This document shows, piece by piece, positions 14,978 to 21,922 of a stretch of DNA of 40,258 nt (positions within the stretch are counted from its first letter, which is position 1; every line of letters begins with the position of its first letter). The notes beneath the pieces are model-generated. The model saw only the letters and a program-made list of their open reading frames with translations, had not been told where the DNA came from and did no database searches. This stretch comes from a virus: positions 1 through 40,258 of the IMG/VR virus record IMGVR_UViG_3300037088_001227. The stretch is one strand, 5' to 3'. The position numbers were made by a program, and so were the translations under genes.

Positions 14978-15511
14978 TTAAGAAATTGAGTGATTAGGTG
15001 ATTGTCGATTTTGTGATTGGGTGATTTGTGATTTAGTGATTGTGCGACTGGGCGATTGAGAATATTTTAGAAACGCTTGCAAGTCCGGATGCGCGAATTT
15101 CAATGTGCCTTTTGCGAGTCCATCGTTGATCAGCGCGATCATGCCGTTTATTATTTTCCCGAGCTCGGCTGCGGTGCAGCTCTGTGTCGACTTCTTTTTT
15201 GTTTCTTTGAAACAGAATCCGGCAATGTCATTCCAGTTCCATCCGAGCAGGTAGCCGAGCTTCGCAATCTTCTTGTGTTCCTGTGCGTTCTTCAATTTTA
15301 AGTTGGATCCGGAGCGCATGCGATCAAGCATATTCTCCATCTGCTGCTTGATAAGATTAAGATATTCATCGTCGATGTTGGCGCAGGAATCCTTGCCGCA
15401 AATGGATCGGAGGATAACGCGGTACGTTTCATCATCGAGCGAGAGATCCCGCTTGAGAACGTGGATTCTTTGGATTAAGAGATTGCGAGATTTGGTGATT
15501 GTGCGATTCAT
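14978..15511 (-). CDS. GemA/gp16-like protein (DUF1018)
   Basis: Mu GemA alters host gene expression and DNA supercoiling; this 177-residue protein shows the family start IQRIHVLKRDLSLDDETYRV, then ILRSICGKDSC, and a C-terminal domain with ELGKIINGMIALINDGL. Both ends are repeat-derived: the first codons (MNRTITKSRN) and the last about 26 (SQSPSRTITKSQITQSQNRQ and on) are translations of TGATT-rich arrays. It is located right after MuB in the early operon, as in Mu-like phages. The family call is good; the function is by family only. Confidence 0.78.
   Translation of the reverse strand: MNRTITKSRNLLIQRIHVLKRDLSLDDETYRVILRSICGKDSCANIDDEYLNLIKQQMENMLDRMRSGSNLKLKNAQEHKKIAKLGYLLGWNWNDIAGFCFKETKKKSTQSCTAAELGKIINGMIALINDGLAKGTLKFAHPDLQAFLKYSQSPSRTITKSQITQSQNRQSPNHSIS
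14982..15060 (+). repeat. TGATT-rich array B3, coding for the GemA tail
   Basis: About 79 bases of TGATTRGGTGATTG-like units on the plus strand. They form the end of the GemA reading frame on the minus strand. Confidence 0.85.
15474..15511 (+). repeat. TGATT-rich array B4, coding for the GemA start
   Basis: GATTAAGAGATTGCGAGATT then TGGTGATTGTGCGATTC. It overlaps the first 12 or so codons of GemA. Confidence 0.75.
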
Positions 15512-15748
15512 TTATTCGTTTTCGTTTGAAAAATTCAATTGCATTAATATTGAAGAGTGTATAAGAAAAAAAGCATCGGCATCCTGGAGGGTGCTAAAAT
15601 TCTGCTCGTTGATCACGAGATATGTTTCCCACCCAATCCGGCGCGTGTAAGTAACCCTGAATGGCCGCGGATATTTTCCTGTGTCCTGCTTTAGTGTCAT
15701 TTTGAACGTTTCTTTTTTATTGTGTAAAATCGATTTCCGTATGAGCAT
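15512..15748 (-). CDS. Small early protein (78 aa)
   Basis: Start MLIRKSILHNKKETFKMTLK at 15748, chosen for AGGAGAG 3 bases upstream; the in-frame extension to 15769 runs into a REP-like palindrome. The later part reads VTYTRRIGWETYLVINEQNF. It is adjacent to the GemA start with no gap. No family is recognised. Confidence 0.5.
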   Translation of the reverse strand: MLIRKSILHNKKETFKMTLKQDTGKYPRPFRVTYTRRIGWETYLVINEQNFSTLQDADAFFLIHSSILMQLNFSNENE

Positions 15749-15763
15749 ATTCTCTCCTCTTTC

Positions 15764-15787
15764 GGGCACGACGTGTCGTGCCCCTAC
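15764..15787. repeat. REP-like palindrome A8
   Basis: Perfect palindrome GGGCACGACGTGTCGTGCCC followed by CTAC, between MuB and the next leftward gene. Confidence 0.85.
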
Positions 15788-15797
15788 AAAAGCGTTT

Positions 15798-16748
15798 TTA
15801 ATCCGCTACCATTCCTTGTGCAATCAGGATGCAGTCATCATCGATTTTCTTTTCTTCGTGCATCTGCATGACATCGTAAGCGCGTGCCATTAATACCACG
15901 AGTGTTGCGACGCCGAATTTCCGCAGCGACCAATCCCATGCTTTTTTCAATTCATCCCGCTCCAATTTGTGCGGCCAGAAATCAGCGATCTTTTTTGCTT
16001 CATCGAATCCAATGTCGCCGACTTCGCATTTCAAACTGATTCGCCGCTTGAGATAGCCGAGCACCGGATCCTGCAGGAGCTTGTTCAGCCGGCTCGTGCC
16101 GATCAATACAATAGAGCATCTCCCCTTTTCTTCACCGCCGTGTATGTCTTTCAGGATTGCGAGCGTGCGCGCTTTAAGATTATCCGCCTCGTCGATGACG
16201 AGCTGGCGCGGCTTGCGCTGCAGGTTGCGGATAATTGCGAAGAGCCGATCGTCCTGGCTGCCCGACATCTGGCTTTCGATATTCAGAGATTCACCGATGC
16301 GATGGAGAAGCGACGAAGGCGATGTCGTGCTGGTGAGCTCGACATAGCTTGAAATTTCCGGATTGAGCGCAACGAATCGCGCGGACGATTTTGATTTTCC
16401 GCAGCCGAAGTGTCCGGTGATCTCGCAGATGAGTTTTCTTTTCCACGCGAGCATCATCGTGCCGTGTATCTGTTTTACGACGGAAGTGTCGACGATAAGA
16501 TTACTCGCTACCCAGTTGCGATAGAAACGGGCGAGAAGTTCGTCCATCTTTTCTTTTTCGCCCGGGTAAGAATCGCTCAGGATTTGAGATACGGTTGGAG
16601 TAGAATAGCCGATAAATTTTCCAATGTCGCGGAGTGTGAGCTCTTTCGATTCAATGAGACCGCGAAGCGTGGATTTAATTTCTTCGTTGCTCTTGCGGCC
16701 CGGATCGTCGTCTTCTAAAAGTGAGAACTTGTTAACTGTTGGTGCCAT
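15798..16748 (-). CDS. MuB-like transposition ATPase
   Basis: AAA+ ATPase that captures target DNA and stimulates the MuA transpososome; 316 residues against 312 in Mu. The N-terminal HTH (LTLRDIGKFIGYSTPTVSQI, residues 38-57) is followed by Walker A GHFGCGKS (112-119), Walker B LVIDEAD (183-189) and sensor 1 region SIVLIGTSRL. It follows MuA with only one short gene between them. The ATG has AGGAGG 6 bases upstream (GGAGGATTACGA). It should act with the transposase in replicative transposition. Confidence 0.92.
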   Translation of the reverse strand: MAPTVNKFSLLEDDDPGRKSNEEIKSTLRGLIESKELTLRDIGKFIGYSTPTVSQILSDSYPGEKEKMDELLARFYRNWVASNLIVDTSVVKQIHGTMMLAWKRKLICEITGHFGCGKSKSSARFVALNPEISSYVELTSTTSPSSLLHRIGESLNIESQMSGSQDDRLFAIIRNLQRKPRQLVIDEADNLKARTLAILKDIHGGEEKGRCSIVLIGTSRLNKLLQDPVLGYLKRRISLKCEVGDIGFDEAKKIADFWPHKLERDELKKAWDWSLRKFGVATLVVLMARAYDVMQMHEEKKIDDDCILIAQGMVAD

Positions 16749-16779
16749 TCGTAATCCTCCTTCAGGATCGTTTTAAAAC

Positions 16780-16803
16780 GGGCACGATATATCGTGCCCC
16801 TAC
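16780..16803. repeat. REP-like palindrome A9
   Basis: Perfect palindrome GGGCACGATATATCGTGCCC followed by CTAC, between the 42-aa gene and MuB. Confidence 0.85.
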
Positions 16804-16809
16804 AAAAAA

Positions 16810-16938
16810 TTATTTTATGCGCTCTGCCTTATAACCTATCATCCATTTAAATGCATAAGGAGCGAGGTTGCCGAGAGGCAACTCAAAATATTCAGAGGCG
16901 TTCCAAATCATCCACCGAAATAATTGCCAGGGCGTCAT
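16810..16938 (-). CDS. Small hydrophobic protein between MuA and MuB (42 aa)
   Basis: MTPWQLFRWMIWNASEYFEL continues PLGNLAPYAFKWMIGYKAER and IK. The start overlaps or abuts the MuA stop (TAATGATG), so coupling is likely; a second ATG at 16941 would add one residue. It is rich in tryptophan and aromatic residues. It is below the length cut-off of common callers but has a complete, well-placed frame. Function unknown. Confidence 0.6.
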   Translation of the reverse strand: MTPWQLFRWMIWNASEYFELPLGNLAPYAFKWMIGYKAERIK

Positions 16939-16940
16939 CA

Positions 16941-18848
16941 TTATTTTATCCGATCGTTCACCATTGCAAGCGAGAGCGGCGATTGTTTCGCGCGCTTGCG
17001 TGCTTCTTTTTGTTTTTCAATGTCAGCTGCTGTACTATCCAATTCATTTTTATTCTGCGCGGCTTGCTGTTCGATGCCGGTGATCATAGTGATTGTCGGT
17101 GCACTGGTCATGAGCAGCTCGCGGGAAACCGGTGAAGCATTCATCAGCTCGCCTTCCAGGAGCATCCTCTTTGCATCAGCATTCGAGATGCCTTTACGAT
17201 ACGTTTGAAGCTCCTTCTGCATTCCTTTTTCGCCGCGTGTGCGATCGTGCAGGATTTTTTCCCAGCCGCGTTCCGTCTGCCCGATCATTTCTTTGCTCAC
17301 TGCGACTGCGGCAAATTCTCCGTCCACATAAATAGAGACCATACCCATATCGTTCGGATCGTAATACACGTCGCACGGCTTGTCGTTATAGGGCATCAGC
17401 GCATCGCTGTAGTAATCTGCGTTCTTGAGTGCAACCTGGCAGCGCCGGATTTTTCTGCCTTGCACTTTCAGCATCAGGAAGTCAAGCACACGCATATCGA
17501 TCGCGCGCTGATGTGGTTGATTAGAGAGATAACATTGTATCGGCGATTGTTCGTTGAGCGAGCGGTGCACGCGGTTGTTATAAGTATTGATGCCTATAGC
17601 AACGAGCGCGTCAAATTTGTCGACCGATAAGCATGCACCTTGCTTCATTTCATCTTTAAGAGAGTCCGGTTTATTCTGGTAACGATTCCCCTTGTACCCC
17701 GGCAAATACTTTAGCATCGTTTGAATTGTCTTATACCATCTCTCCTGCTGTGCTTTCGATTGACCGTGATACGGAAGCGTGTAATGAAGTTTTGTCATGC
17801 GCTGGATACTGAGTCGTGCGGTGTCTTCGAAATCTATCTTGCCGAAAATGCGCTGCGTGTAATTGGAGCGATAATCTTTACCGTTATCGATCATAATTTC
17901 TTCCGGCACATTGACGAGCGGGATCTGCACGTATGCCGAACCGTTGAATGCTTTTATCTGCGAACCCAGAACGCCATTGCGATATGCAAGCGAAACTGTC
18001 TGCGAGTTCGGCTGCCAGGATAAGTGATACCCTATAATGAGTCCGGTGCGGATGTCGATAAAAGAAGAAATCCATCGTCGGTCGAGAACTCCTTTTTCAT
18101 TCAGGACCATAAAATCGAGCTCGGTATGATCGCCGATCCAGAGCTGTCCTGGCAGGTACTGCGTGACATCGCGCGTGACGTACGGTTGCTGCTGAGATTC
18201 AAAATCATTCTTGCGCGCGCGGCCGCGGCGGACGGAAATGTATTCTTCACGCCATTGACGAAGGAAGCGGGTGATGCTCTGTTCGCTGGGAAGATCTTCG
18301 AGAGAGGCGATTTCGTGATTGGGTGATTGAGAGATTTGGTGATTTGGAGATTTGATGATTTGGCGATTTATACATCGAGCGCGGAGCGCACGATAACAAC
18401 TGGAGGCGTTTACACCTTCGCGTGGATAAAGTGACTTCAAAAAGTCTTCGACAGAAAGTAATTCGCCGTTGGTCGGAACCACGACACTGAGGTCTTTCGC
18501 ACTTCTCAATGAACCTTCATCGGTACGGTCGCGGCGTGTTAATAAATATTCAATTGCCTGGTGAAGCTGCGGATGGTTCGAGATCATAAAAAGTTTCTCT
18601 CGCAAAGGAAGCTCAAAAAGTTTACGCAGTTTCGTAAGATGCCGGTACATTGTCGGCAGAGCGATACCCGTTTCGGAAGCAACTTGCTCGATAGTTATTT
18701 TTTCGTTAACGAGAGAGACGATCGCATTCGTGCGAGAAATAATTTCGGACGTCAACTTAGAAATTGATACGGTTGGAATAGAAAGTTCCGAGTGACGAGT
18801 TTCGAGTGATGAGTTATGGGTTATAACTTCTATATTATTATCTATCAT
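16941..18848 (-). CDS. MuA-like DDE transposase
   Basis: Catalyses strand transfer for integration and replicative transposition; 635 residues against 663 in Mu. The N-terminal HTH (TIEQVASETGIALPTMYRHL) is followed by a second DNA-binding region, then the RNase H-like core with D240 (WIGDHTELDF), D321 (EIMIDNGKDY) and E369 (KAQQERWYKT). The C-terminal beta-barrel (VYYDPNDMGMVSIYVDGEFA) and a basic tail complete the layout. Residues 161-181 (NRQIIKSPNHQISQSPNHEI) are the translation of a TGATT-rich repeat inserted between the DNA-binding and catalytic parts. Residues 8-23 (VITHNSSLETRHSELS) come from a GAGT-rich repeat. The catalytic triad is intact, so activity is plausible. Confidence 0.93.
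   Translation of the reverse strand: MIDNNIEVITHNSSLETRHSELSIPTVSISKLTSEIISRTNAIVSLVNEKITIEQVASETGIALPTMYRHLTKLRKLFELPLREKLFMISNHPQLHQAIEYLLTRRDRTDEGSLRSAKDLSVVVPTNGELLSVEDFLKSLYPREGVNASSCYRALRARCINRQIIKSPNHQISQSPNHEIASLEDLPSEQSITRFLRQWREEYISVRRGRARKNDFESQQQPYVTRDVTQYLPGQLWIGDHTELDFMVLNEKGVLDRRWISSFIDIRTGLIIGYHLSWQPNSQTVSLAYRNGVLGSQIKAFNGSAYVQIPLVNVPEEIMIDNGKDYRSNYTQRIFGKIDFEDTARLSIQRMTKLHYTLPYHGQSKAQQERWYKTIQTMLKYLPGYKGNRYQNKPDSLKDEMKQGACLSVDKFDALVAIGINTYNNRVHRSLNEQSPIQCYLSNQPHQRAIDMRVLDFLMLKVQGRKIRRCQVALKNADYYSDALMPYNDKPCDVYYDPNDMGMVSIYVDGEFAAVAVSKEMIGQTERGWEKILHDRTRGEKGMQKELQTYRKGISNADAKRMLLEGELMNASPVSRELLMTSAPTITMITGIEQQAAQNKNELDSTAADIEKQKEARKRAKQSPLSLAMVNDRIK
18308..18370 (+). repeat. 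TGATT-rich array B5, inside the transposase gene
   Basis: About 63 bases of GATTGGGTGATTGAGAGATT-like units, read on the minus strand as transposase residues 161-181 with no frame disruption. Confidence 0.88.
18783..18835 (+). repeat. GAGT-rich array E2, at the transposase N-terminus
   Basis: AGTTCCGAGTGACGAGTTTC then GAGTGATGAGTTATGGG. It is translated on the minus strand as the first part of MuA. Confidence 0.75.
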
Positions 18849-19186
18849 TGCATCTCCAGAGAGCGGATGGGCTCGGAAAAAAGATTGAGTTGATTGCGCC
18901 GCTCTGCCTCAGAGCGCCGCAGTTCGATGAGCCGTGCCTTCATAGCATGTAAAAGTCTATAGTCGTTCGTAAGGGACATGATAATTATTGCTTCGTCGTA
19001 CCCAAGTTTCGCGGCGTTAGCGATGGAGCGTTCGAGACACATCTTGCGAAGCGTCGATGCGCTCTTGTGTCCGATTTTTTCCGCGATAAATTTCCAGCCG
19101 TCGAATGCCGGTTCATCTCTCCGCAATCTCTCGGTGAGTTCCCACTGTGCGATTGTTGCATAAAGTATTGTGTGAGGAATGTTCAT
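18845..19186 (-). CDS. Early protein upstream of MuA (113 aa)
   Basis: MNIPHTILYATIAQWELTER begins a helical protein with GWKFIAEKIGHKSASTLRKM, which may be an HTH-like segment. It overlaps the MuA start by 4 bases and the preceding gene's stop by 4. It probably belongs to the transposition/early control unit. No family is recognised. Confidence 0.55.
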   Translation of the reverse strand: MNIPHTILYATIAQWELTERLRRDEPAFDGWKFIAEKIGHKSASTLRKMCLERSIANAAKLGYDEAIIIMSLTNDYRLLHAMKARLIELRRSEAERRNQLNLFSEPIRSLEMQ

Positions 19187-19524
19187 TTCTTTGCGATAAG
19201 ATTTTCAGGCGATTTGCATTGCGCGGATGGAGTGGATTGTTTAGATTGACGCAGCATGGTCAATAAATATTCTTGGACTTTCATAAAAATGCCGCCGCTT
19301 TTCATCCGTCCGGTCATAACCCAAGCCACTGAGGACTTAGGTAGCAAAGTATTATTGGTAATCTCTTTCTGGGATAAATTTAAACGGTTGGCTATAACAC
19401 GCATCTCTTTATATGACAGAGGTTCCGGCAGAGGGCCGAGTGGATCCAAACAGCCGCAGAATTTACAGTCCGGGAGATGGAAAGATTCGGGGATGGGGAG
19501 ATGGGTTAATTTATTTTTCGACAT
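19183..19524 (-). CDS. HTH early protein with CxxCG motif (113 aa)
   Basis: Start MSKNKLTHLPIPESFHLPDC at 19524, with GGAG 7 bases upstream; the same frame is open much further up but that part is antisense-like. CKFCGC (about residues 20-25) may bind metal. The centre is an HTH: EMRVIANRLNLSQKEITNNT, then LLPKSSVAWVMTGRMKSGG. It overlaps the next upstream gene by 14 bases. It is likely a small transcription regulator of the early region. Confidence 0.6.
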   Translation of the reverse strand: MSKNKLTHLPIPESFHLPDCKFCGCLDPLGPLPEPLSYKEMRVIANRLNLSQKEITNNTLLPKSSVAWVMTGRMKSGGIFMKVQEYLLTMLRQSKQSTPSAQCKSPENLIAKK

Positions 19525-19786
19525 TGAGGAGCTCCCGATGAGAATGCTTTTTGATAGTGTGAGTTTTATTGCAGAGCGGACAATCATGTTTCGGGCGCGG
19601 TTTGGGAGCAGGAAGAACTCCGATAGAAATAAAATGAAGACGAATTTTTTTACGATTGGCTTTGGATATTTTGGAATATCGACGCGCGATATAATTAAAA
19701 ACGTGACAATCATCGATGTCGATCTCGCGAGCGACACTATGCACAGATTTGCCCTTAGCGCGAATCTTTCCGGCAAGAGATGTCAT
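19511..19786 (-). CDS. HTH protein with C-terminal Cys/His motif (91 aa)
   Basis: Start MTSLAGKIRAKGKSVHSVAR at 19786 with GGAGGA 6 bases upstream. The N-terminal half (KGKSVHSVAREIDIDDCHVF) reads as an HTH that may bind DNA, and CPLCNKTHTIKKHSH near the end resembles a small zinc finger. It lies in the regulator cluster just left of the control region. The target is unknown. Confidence 0.6.
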   Translation of the reverse strand: MTSLAGKIRAKGKSVHSVAREIDIDDCHVFNYIARRYSKISKANRKKIRLHFISIGVLPAPKPRPKHDCPLCNKTHTIKKHSHRELLNVEK

Positions 19787-19814
19787 TGGGAGTCCTCCGC
19801 CCACTTGGAAAATT

Positions 19815-19842
19815 CAAGCCCCCCTAAGGGAGGCAGGAAATG
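19815..19842 (+). repeat. C-type repeat C4 (short, degenerate)
   Basis: TTCAAGCCCCCCTAAGGGAG then GCAGG, in the gap between the first two leftward genes. It is shorter than other C copies. Confidence 0.5.
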
Positions 19843-19846
19843 GCTT

Positions 19847-20074
19847 TTAGAGGGCTGCATCGGATGTCTCAACTGGTTTGGAATATGGCTTGCTGATAAC
19901 CTTGTTAATCGCAGGAAGGAGCGATGGCATTTCGCCTTGGAATGCACGGCCAACTCCTCTGGCGCTTTTACCAATTCTGGCGGCAACTTCTTTTTGTTTC
20001 CAACCGTTGCCACGCATTTTCAAAAAGAGCGCCGCGCGATTCAACCGGCGTTGTTTTTTGTTTTTATGTTTCAT
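19847..20074 (-). CDS. First leftward gene: small HTH protein (75 aa)
   Basis: MKHKNKKQRRLNRAALFLKM is basic; then GWKQKEVAARIGKSARGVGR forms a convincing helix-turn-helix. AAGGAAG lies 3 bases upstream of the ATG. It is the first gene after the leftward promoter at 20113-20141, so it is in the position of Mu ner (a small negative regulator of early transcription), although it is only matched by position and fold here. Confidence 0.65.
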   Translation of the reverse strand: MKHKNKKQRRLNRAALFLKMRGNGWKQKEVAARIGKSARGVGRAFQGEMPSLLPAINKVISKPYSKPVETSDAAL

Positions 20075-20112
20075 ATACTTCCTTGTAGAGTGTTCTAAAG
20101 TGAACCTATAGG

Positions 20113-20141
20113 AAGATAGAAAACCTTCTATCGACTGTCAA
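20113..20141 (-). promoter_or_regulatory. Leftward early promoter
   Basis: On the minus strand: TTGACA (20141-20136), a 17-bp spacer, then TATCTT (20118-20113). This is a near-consensus sigma-70-type promoter. The left operator lies across its -10, so repressor binding should block it. Confidence 0.78.
20115..20132. promoter_or_regulatory. Operator O1 of the divergent control region
   Basis: GATAGAAAACCTTCTATC: perfect 7-bp arms GATAGAA/TTCTATC around AACC. It covers the -10 of the leftward promoter. Confidence 0.75.
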
Positions 20142-20147
20142 GTAAAA

Positions 20148-20165
20148 AATAGAAAATCTTCTATC
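20148..20165. promoter_or_regulatory. Operator O2, abutting the repressor start
   Basis: AATAGAAAATCTTCTATC: the same inverted repeat with one mismatch. Its centre is 33 bp (about three helical turns) from O1, on the same DNA face. The repressor ATG follows one base later. Confidence 0.75.
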
Positions 20166-20166
20166 T

Positions 20167-20628
20167 ATGAATAAGCATGTAGAAATTGGAAAAAGGCTGC
20201 GAAAGTGGGGTATTGGTAAGTATGGGAGCGTGGGTGCATTCGCTTCTGCACTCGGAATAGTGTCAGAAGGAATATCGCCTTATCTCAGCGGCAAGGCGCG
20301 TCCCGGGAACAAGATGCAGGACAAATTACGCGCTCTCGGCTGCGACATTGATTGGCTGATGACGGGATTAGACAAAGAAGAAACGAATAAAAAATTCAGC
20401 GAGATGGTCGCGCGGATCTCTCAACAAGAACTTACGAAGGGCGAGATGGAGATTGTCGCAATTCTTCGTACATTAGAAATAGCCGAACCAATCGATTTTC
20501 ATATTTACTTTGATTACGCACAAGCAGTGCAGGATAAAATTAAAAAAGGGACCGGAAAGTCGCATCAATATAAAATGGTTGCAGAGCCGCAGGTAAAATA
20601 TGGTGTAACTAAAAAGAGGAGGAAATAA
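20167..20628 (+). CDS. XRE-family phage repressor
   Basis: 153 residues. The N-terminal HTH (GSVGAFASALGIVSEGISPY, LSGKARPGNKMQDKLRALGC) ends in DIDWLMTG, a signature of XRE regulators. There is no LexA/S24 peptidase domain, so induction would not rely on self-cleavage. The start sits one base after an operator, with no room for a Shine-Dalgarno, so the message may be leaderless, as from the lambda maintenance promoter. It most likely binds O1 and O2 to silence the leftward promoter and control its own gene. Confidence 0.8.
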   Translation: MNKHVEIGKRLRKWGIGKYGSVGAFASALGIVSEGISPYLSGKARPGNKMQDKLRALGCDIDWLMTGLDKEETNKKFSEMVARISQQELTKGEMEIVAILRTLEIAEPIDFHIYFDYAQAVQDKIKKGTGKSHQYKMVAEPQVKYGVTKKRRK

Positions 20629-20630
20629 TT

Positions 20631-20978
20631 ATGGGACTGAGCCAATCTAAAGCAGAATATTCGTCCGAATATTCTATCAAAGGAAGTATCGTTGCGGATG
20701 CTTGTCGTGAAATAATCCAATCGATGGGATTAAAATTAAGTGAGTTCTCACCTCAGACCGGTATGATCTCTGCGAAGGCACCGATGTTTAGTATGAATGC
20801 AAATCGAGAGTTAATATTGCAGATCTCAAAATCCGGAGAAGGAACAATGGTGCATGGCAGCGCATCAGCTGCAGAGGGATTAGCAACGAGTGGAAGAGCA
20901 CAGAAATTGATCACAGAATTCTTCAGCGAACTTTCTTCCCATCCGGCGCTTGCCGGTAAGTCTAAGAGCGGCTGGTAG
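20631..20978 (+). CDS. Accessory protein of unknown function (115 aa)
   Basis: MGLSQSKAEYSSEYSIKGSI continues as a small alpha/beta domain (VADACREIIQSMGLKLSEFS, ELILQISKSGEGTMVHGSAS). GGAGG lies 8 bases upstream and only 2 bases separate it from the repressor gene, so it is probably expressed in the lysogen. There is no signal peptide. No family is recognised; it is of the kind of lysogeny-expressed accessory (moron) gene. Confidence 0.6.
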   Translation: MGLSQSKAEYSSEYSIKGSIVADACREIIQSMGLKLSEFSPQTGMISAKAPMFSMNANRELILQISKSGEGTMVHGSASAAEGLATSGRAQKLITEFFSELSSHPALAGKSKSGW

Positions 20979-21044
20979 AGACCTATAGAATTTTATTTGC
21001 ATTACTGAATGATTCTCAAGGCACAATTCAAAGGAGGGTTTGTC

Positions 21045-21437
21045 ATGAAGAAACATTTATTTTCTTTTTCACTATTCATCATTCTATTCTCAGCGATTCT
21101 CTTTTCCCAAAGTCAGGAAGATCAAATAGTCTATGTCACTCGAACCGGAAGCAAGTATCACTCAGCCGGTTGTTCCTATCTGAAGAGGAGTTCGATACCG
21201 ATGAAATTGTCGGAAGCGAGCGCAAAATATTCACCTTGTTCTCGCTGTGCTCCACCCGTTCTATCTACTCTATCAAAGAAAAAATCAACTTCCAAAATTC
21301 AAAAGAACAGTTCCACGTCATCAAAAGAAACGCAGATTGGAACGACGCCGACAGGGAAGACTCTATATCAAGGACCCCGAGGAGGTATTTATCATTATAG
21401 TAAGAGCGGCCGCAAGGTCTATCAAAAGAAGTATTGA
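21045..21437 (+). CDS. Secreted Cys-rich protein with basic GPRGG domain (130 aa)
   Basis: Start at 21045 with GGAGG 7 bases upstream. A signal peptide (MKKHLFSFSLFIILFSAILF, SQSQ) precedes an Ada-like metal-binding-type motif, YHSAGCSYLKRSSIP...SPCSRCAP. After a Ser/Lys linker comes TGKTLYQGPRGGIYHYSKSG then RKVYQKKY, matching the PBCV basic-adaptor type domain by eye. Such proteins are exported, and this may alter the lysogen's envelope or surroundings. It is expressed rightward after the repressor. Confidence 0.65.
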   Translation: MKKHLFSFSLFIILFSAILFSQSQEDQIVYVTRTGSKYHSAGCSYLKRSSIPMKLSEASAKYSPCSRCAPPVLSTLSKKKSTSKIQKNSSTSSKETQIGTTPTGKTLYQGPRGGIYHYSKSGRKVYQKKY

Positions 21438-21457
21438 ATATTTCCATTTATCTTAAA

Positions 21458-21727
21458 ATGGACAATATGGTTCGCTTCAAAAATATTTGGGAAGCAGGTT
21501 TATTATTTGTTGTCGCCATTCTTCTTTTGGTTATTTTTCATTCATGTAAGAACGGTAGCAATTCTATTTCAACCGACAATTCAGTCCCGAATAATAATCC
21601 TGTTTCAACTGATTGCGCTGCAGCAAACAGAACCGGCGCAATTTGTAATGATGGCACCACAAGCACCGCGACTGGAAGCGGAGCTTGTTCTTCTCATGGC
21701 GGCGTTAAGAATTGGATATGTAGATAG
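21458..21727 (+). CDS. Lipoprotein-like DUF3761 protein
   Basis: About 89 residues from 21458, or 86 from 21467; neither has a clear Shine-Dalgarno. The N-terminus carries a hydrophobic segment and a lipobox-like end (LLLVIFHSCKNG). The C-terminus (AICNDGTTSTATGSGACSSH then GGVKNWICR) matches the DUF3761 pattern (C.DG....G.CS.HGGV..W). It follows the other secreted gene closely, and a rho-independent terminator ends the unit. Probably a lysogenic-conversion gene. Confidence 0.65.
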   Translation: MDNMVRFKNIWEAGLLFVVAILLLVIFHSCKNGSNSISTDNSVPNNNPVSTDCAAANRTGAICNDGTTSTATGSGACSSHGGVKNWICR

Positions 21728-21777
21728 CTATTGACTTTTAAAATACCAAATCGTACGTTGTAGCAGTATTTGAATAA

Positions 21778-21803
21778 GACTCCCGCTTATGCGGGAACGA
21801 CAT
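21778..21803. repeat. Inverted repeat of a different type (D1)
   Basis: TCCCGCTTATGCGGGA hairpin followed by ACGAC. It is a short stem-loop repeat unlike the A-C families; one copy was seen here. Confidence 0.55.
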
Positions 21804-21836
21804 AAGCTTTAGATATTCGGTAAACCGATCATAAGG

Positions 21837-21886
21837 TGCCGAGTTTGTTTTCCAAATGAGGAAAGCAGACTCGGCATTTTTTTTTG
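21837..21886 (+). terminator. Rho-independent terminator after the repressor/accessory unit
   Basis: TGCCGAGT (21837-21844) pairs with ACTCGGCA (21869-21876), with an inner TTTTCC/GGAAAG pair, and is followed by nine T residues. It separates the lysogeny genes from the lysis and late genes. Confidence 0.85.
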
Positions 21887-21922
21887 TTTAAAAGTGAAAA
21901 CGAAAATGCCGGAGAAAGATTT

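Noticed and set aside
19256-20098. 280-codon plus-strand frame opposite the HTH gene cluster
   Set aside because: It lies wholly antisense to three small genes with good ribosome sites, has irregular composition and no recognisable domain.
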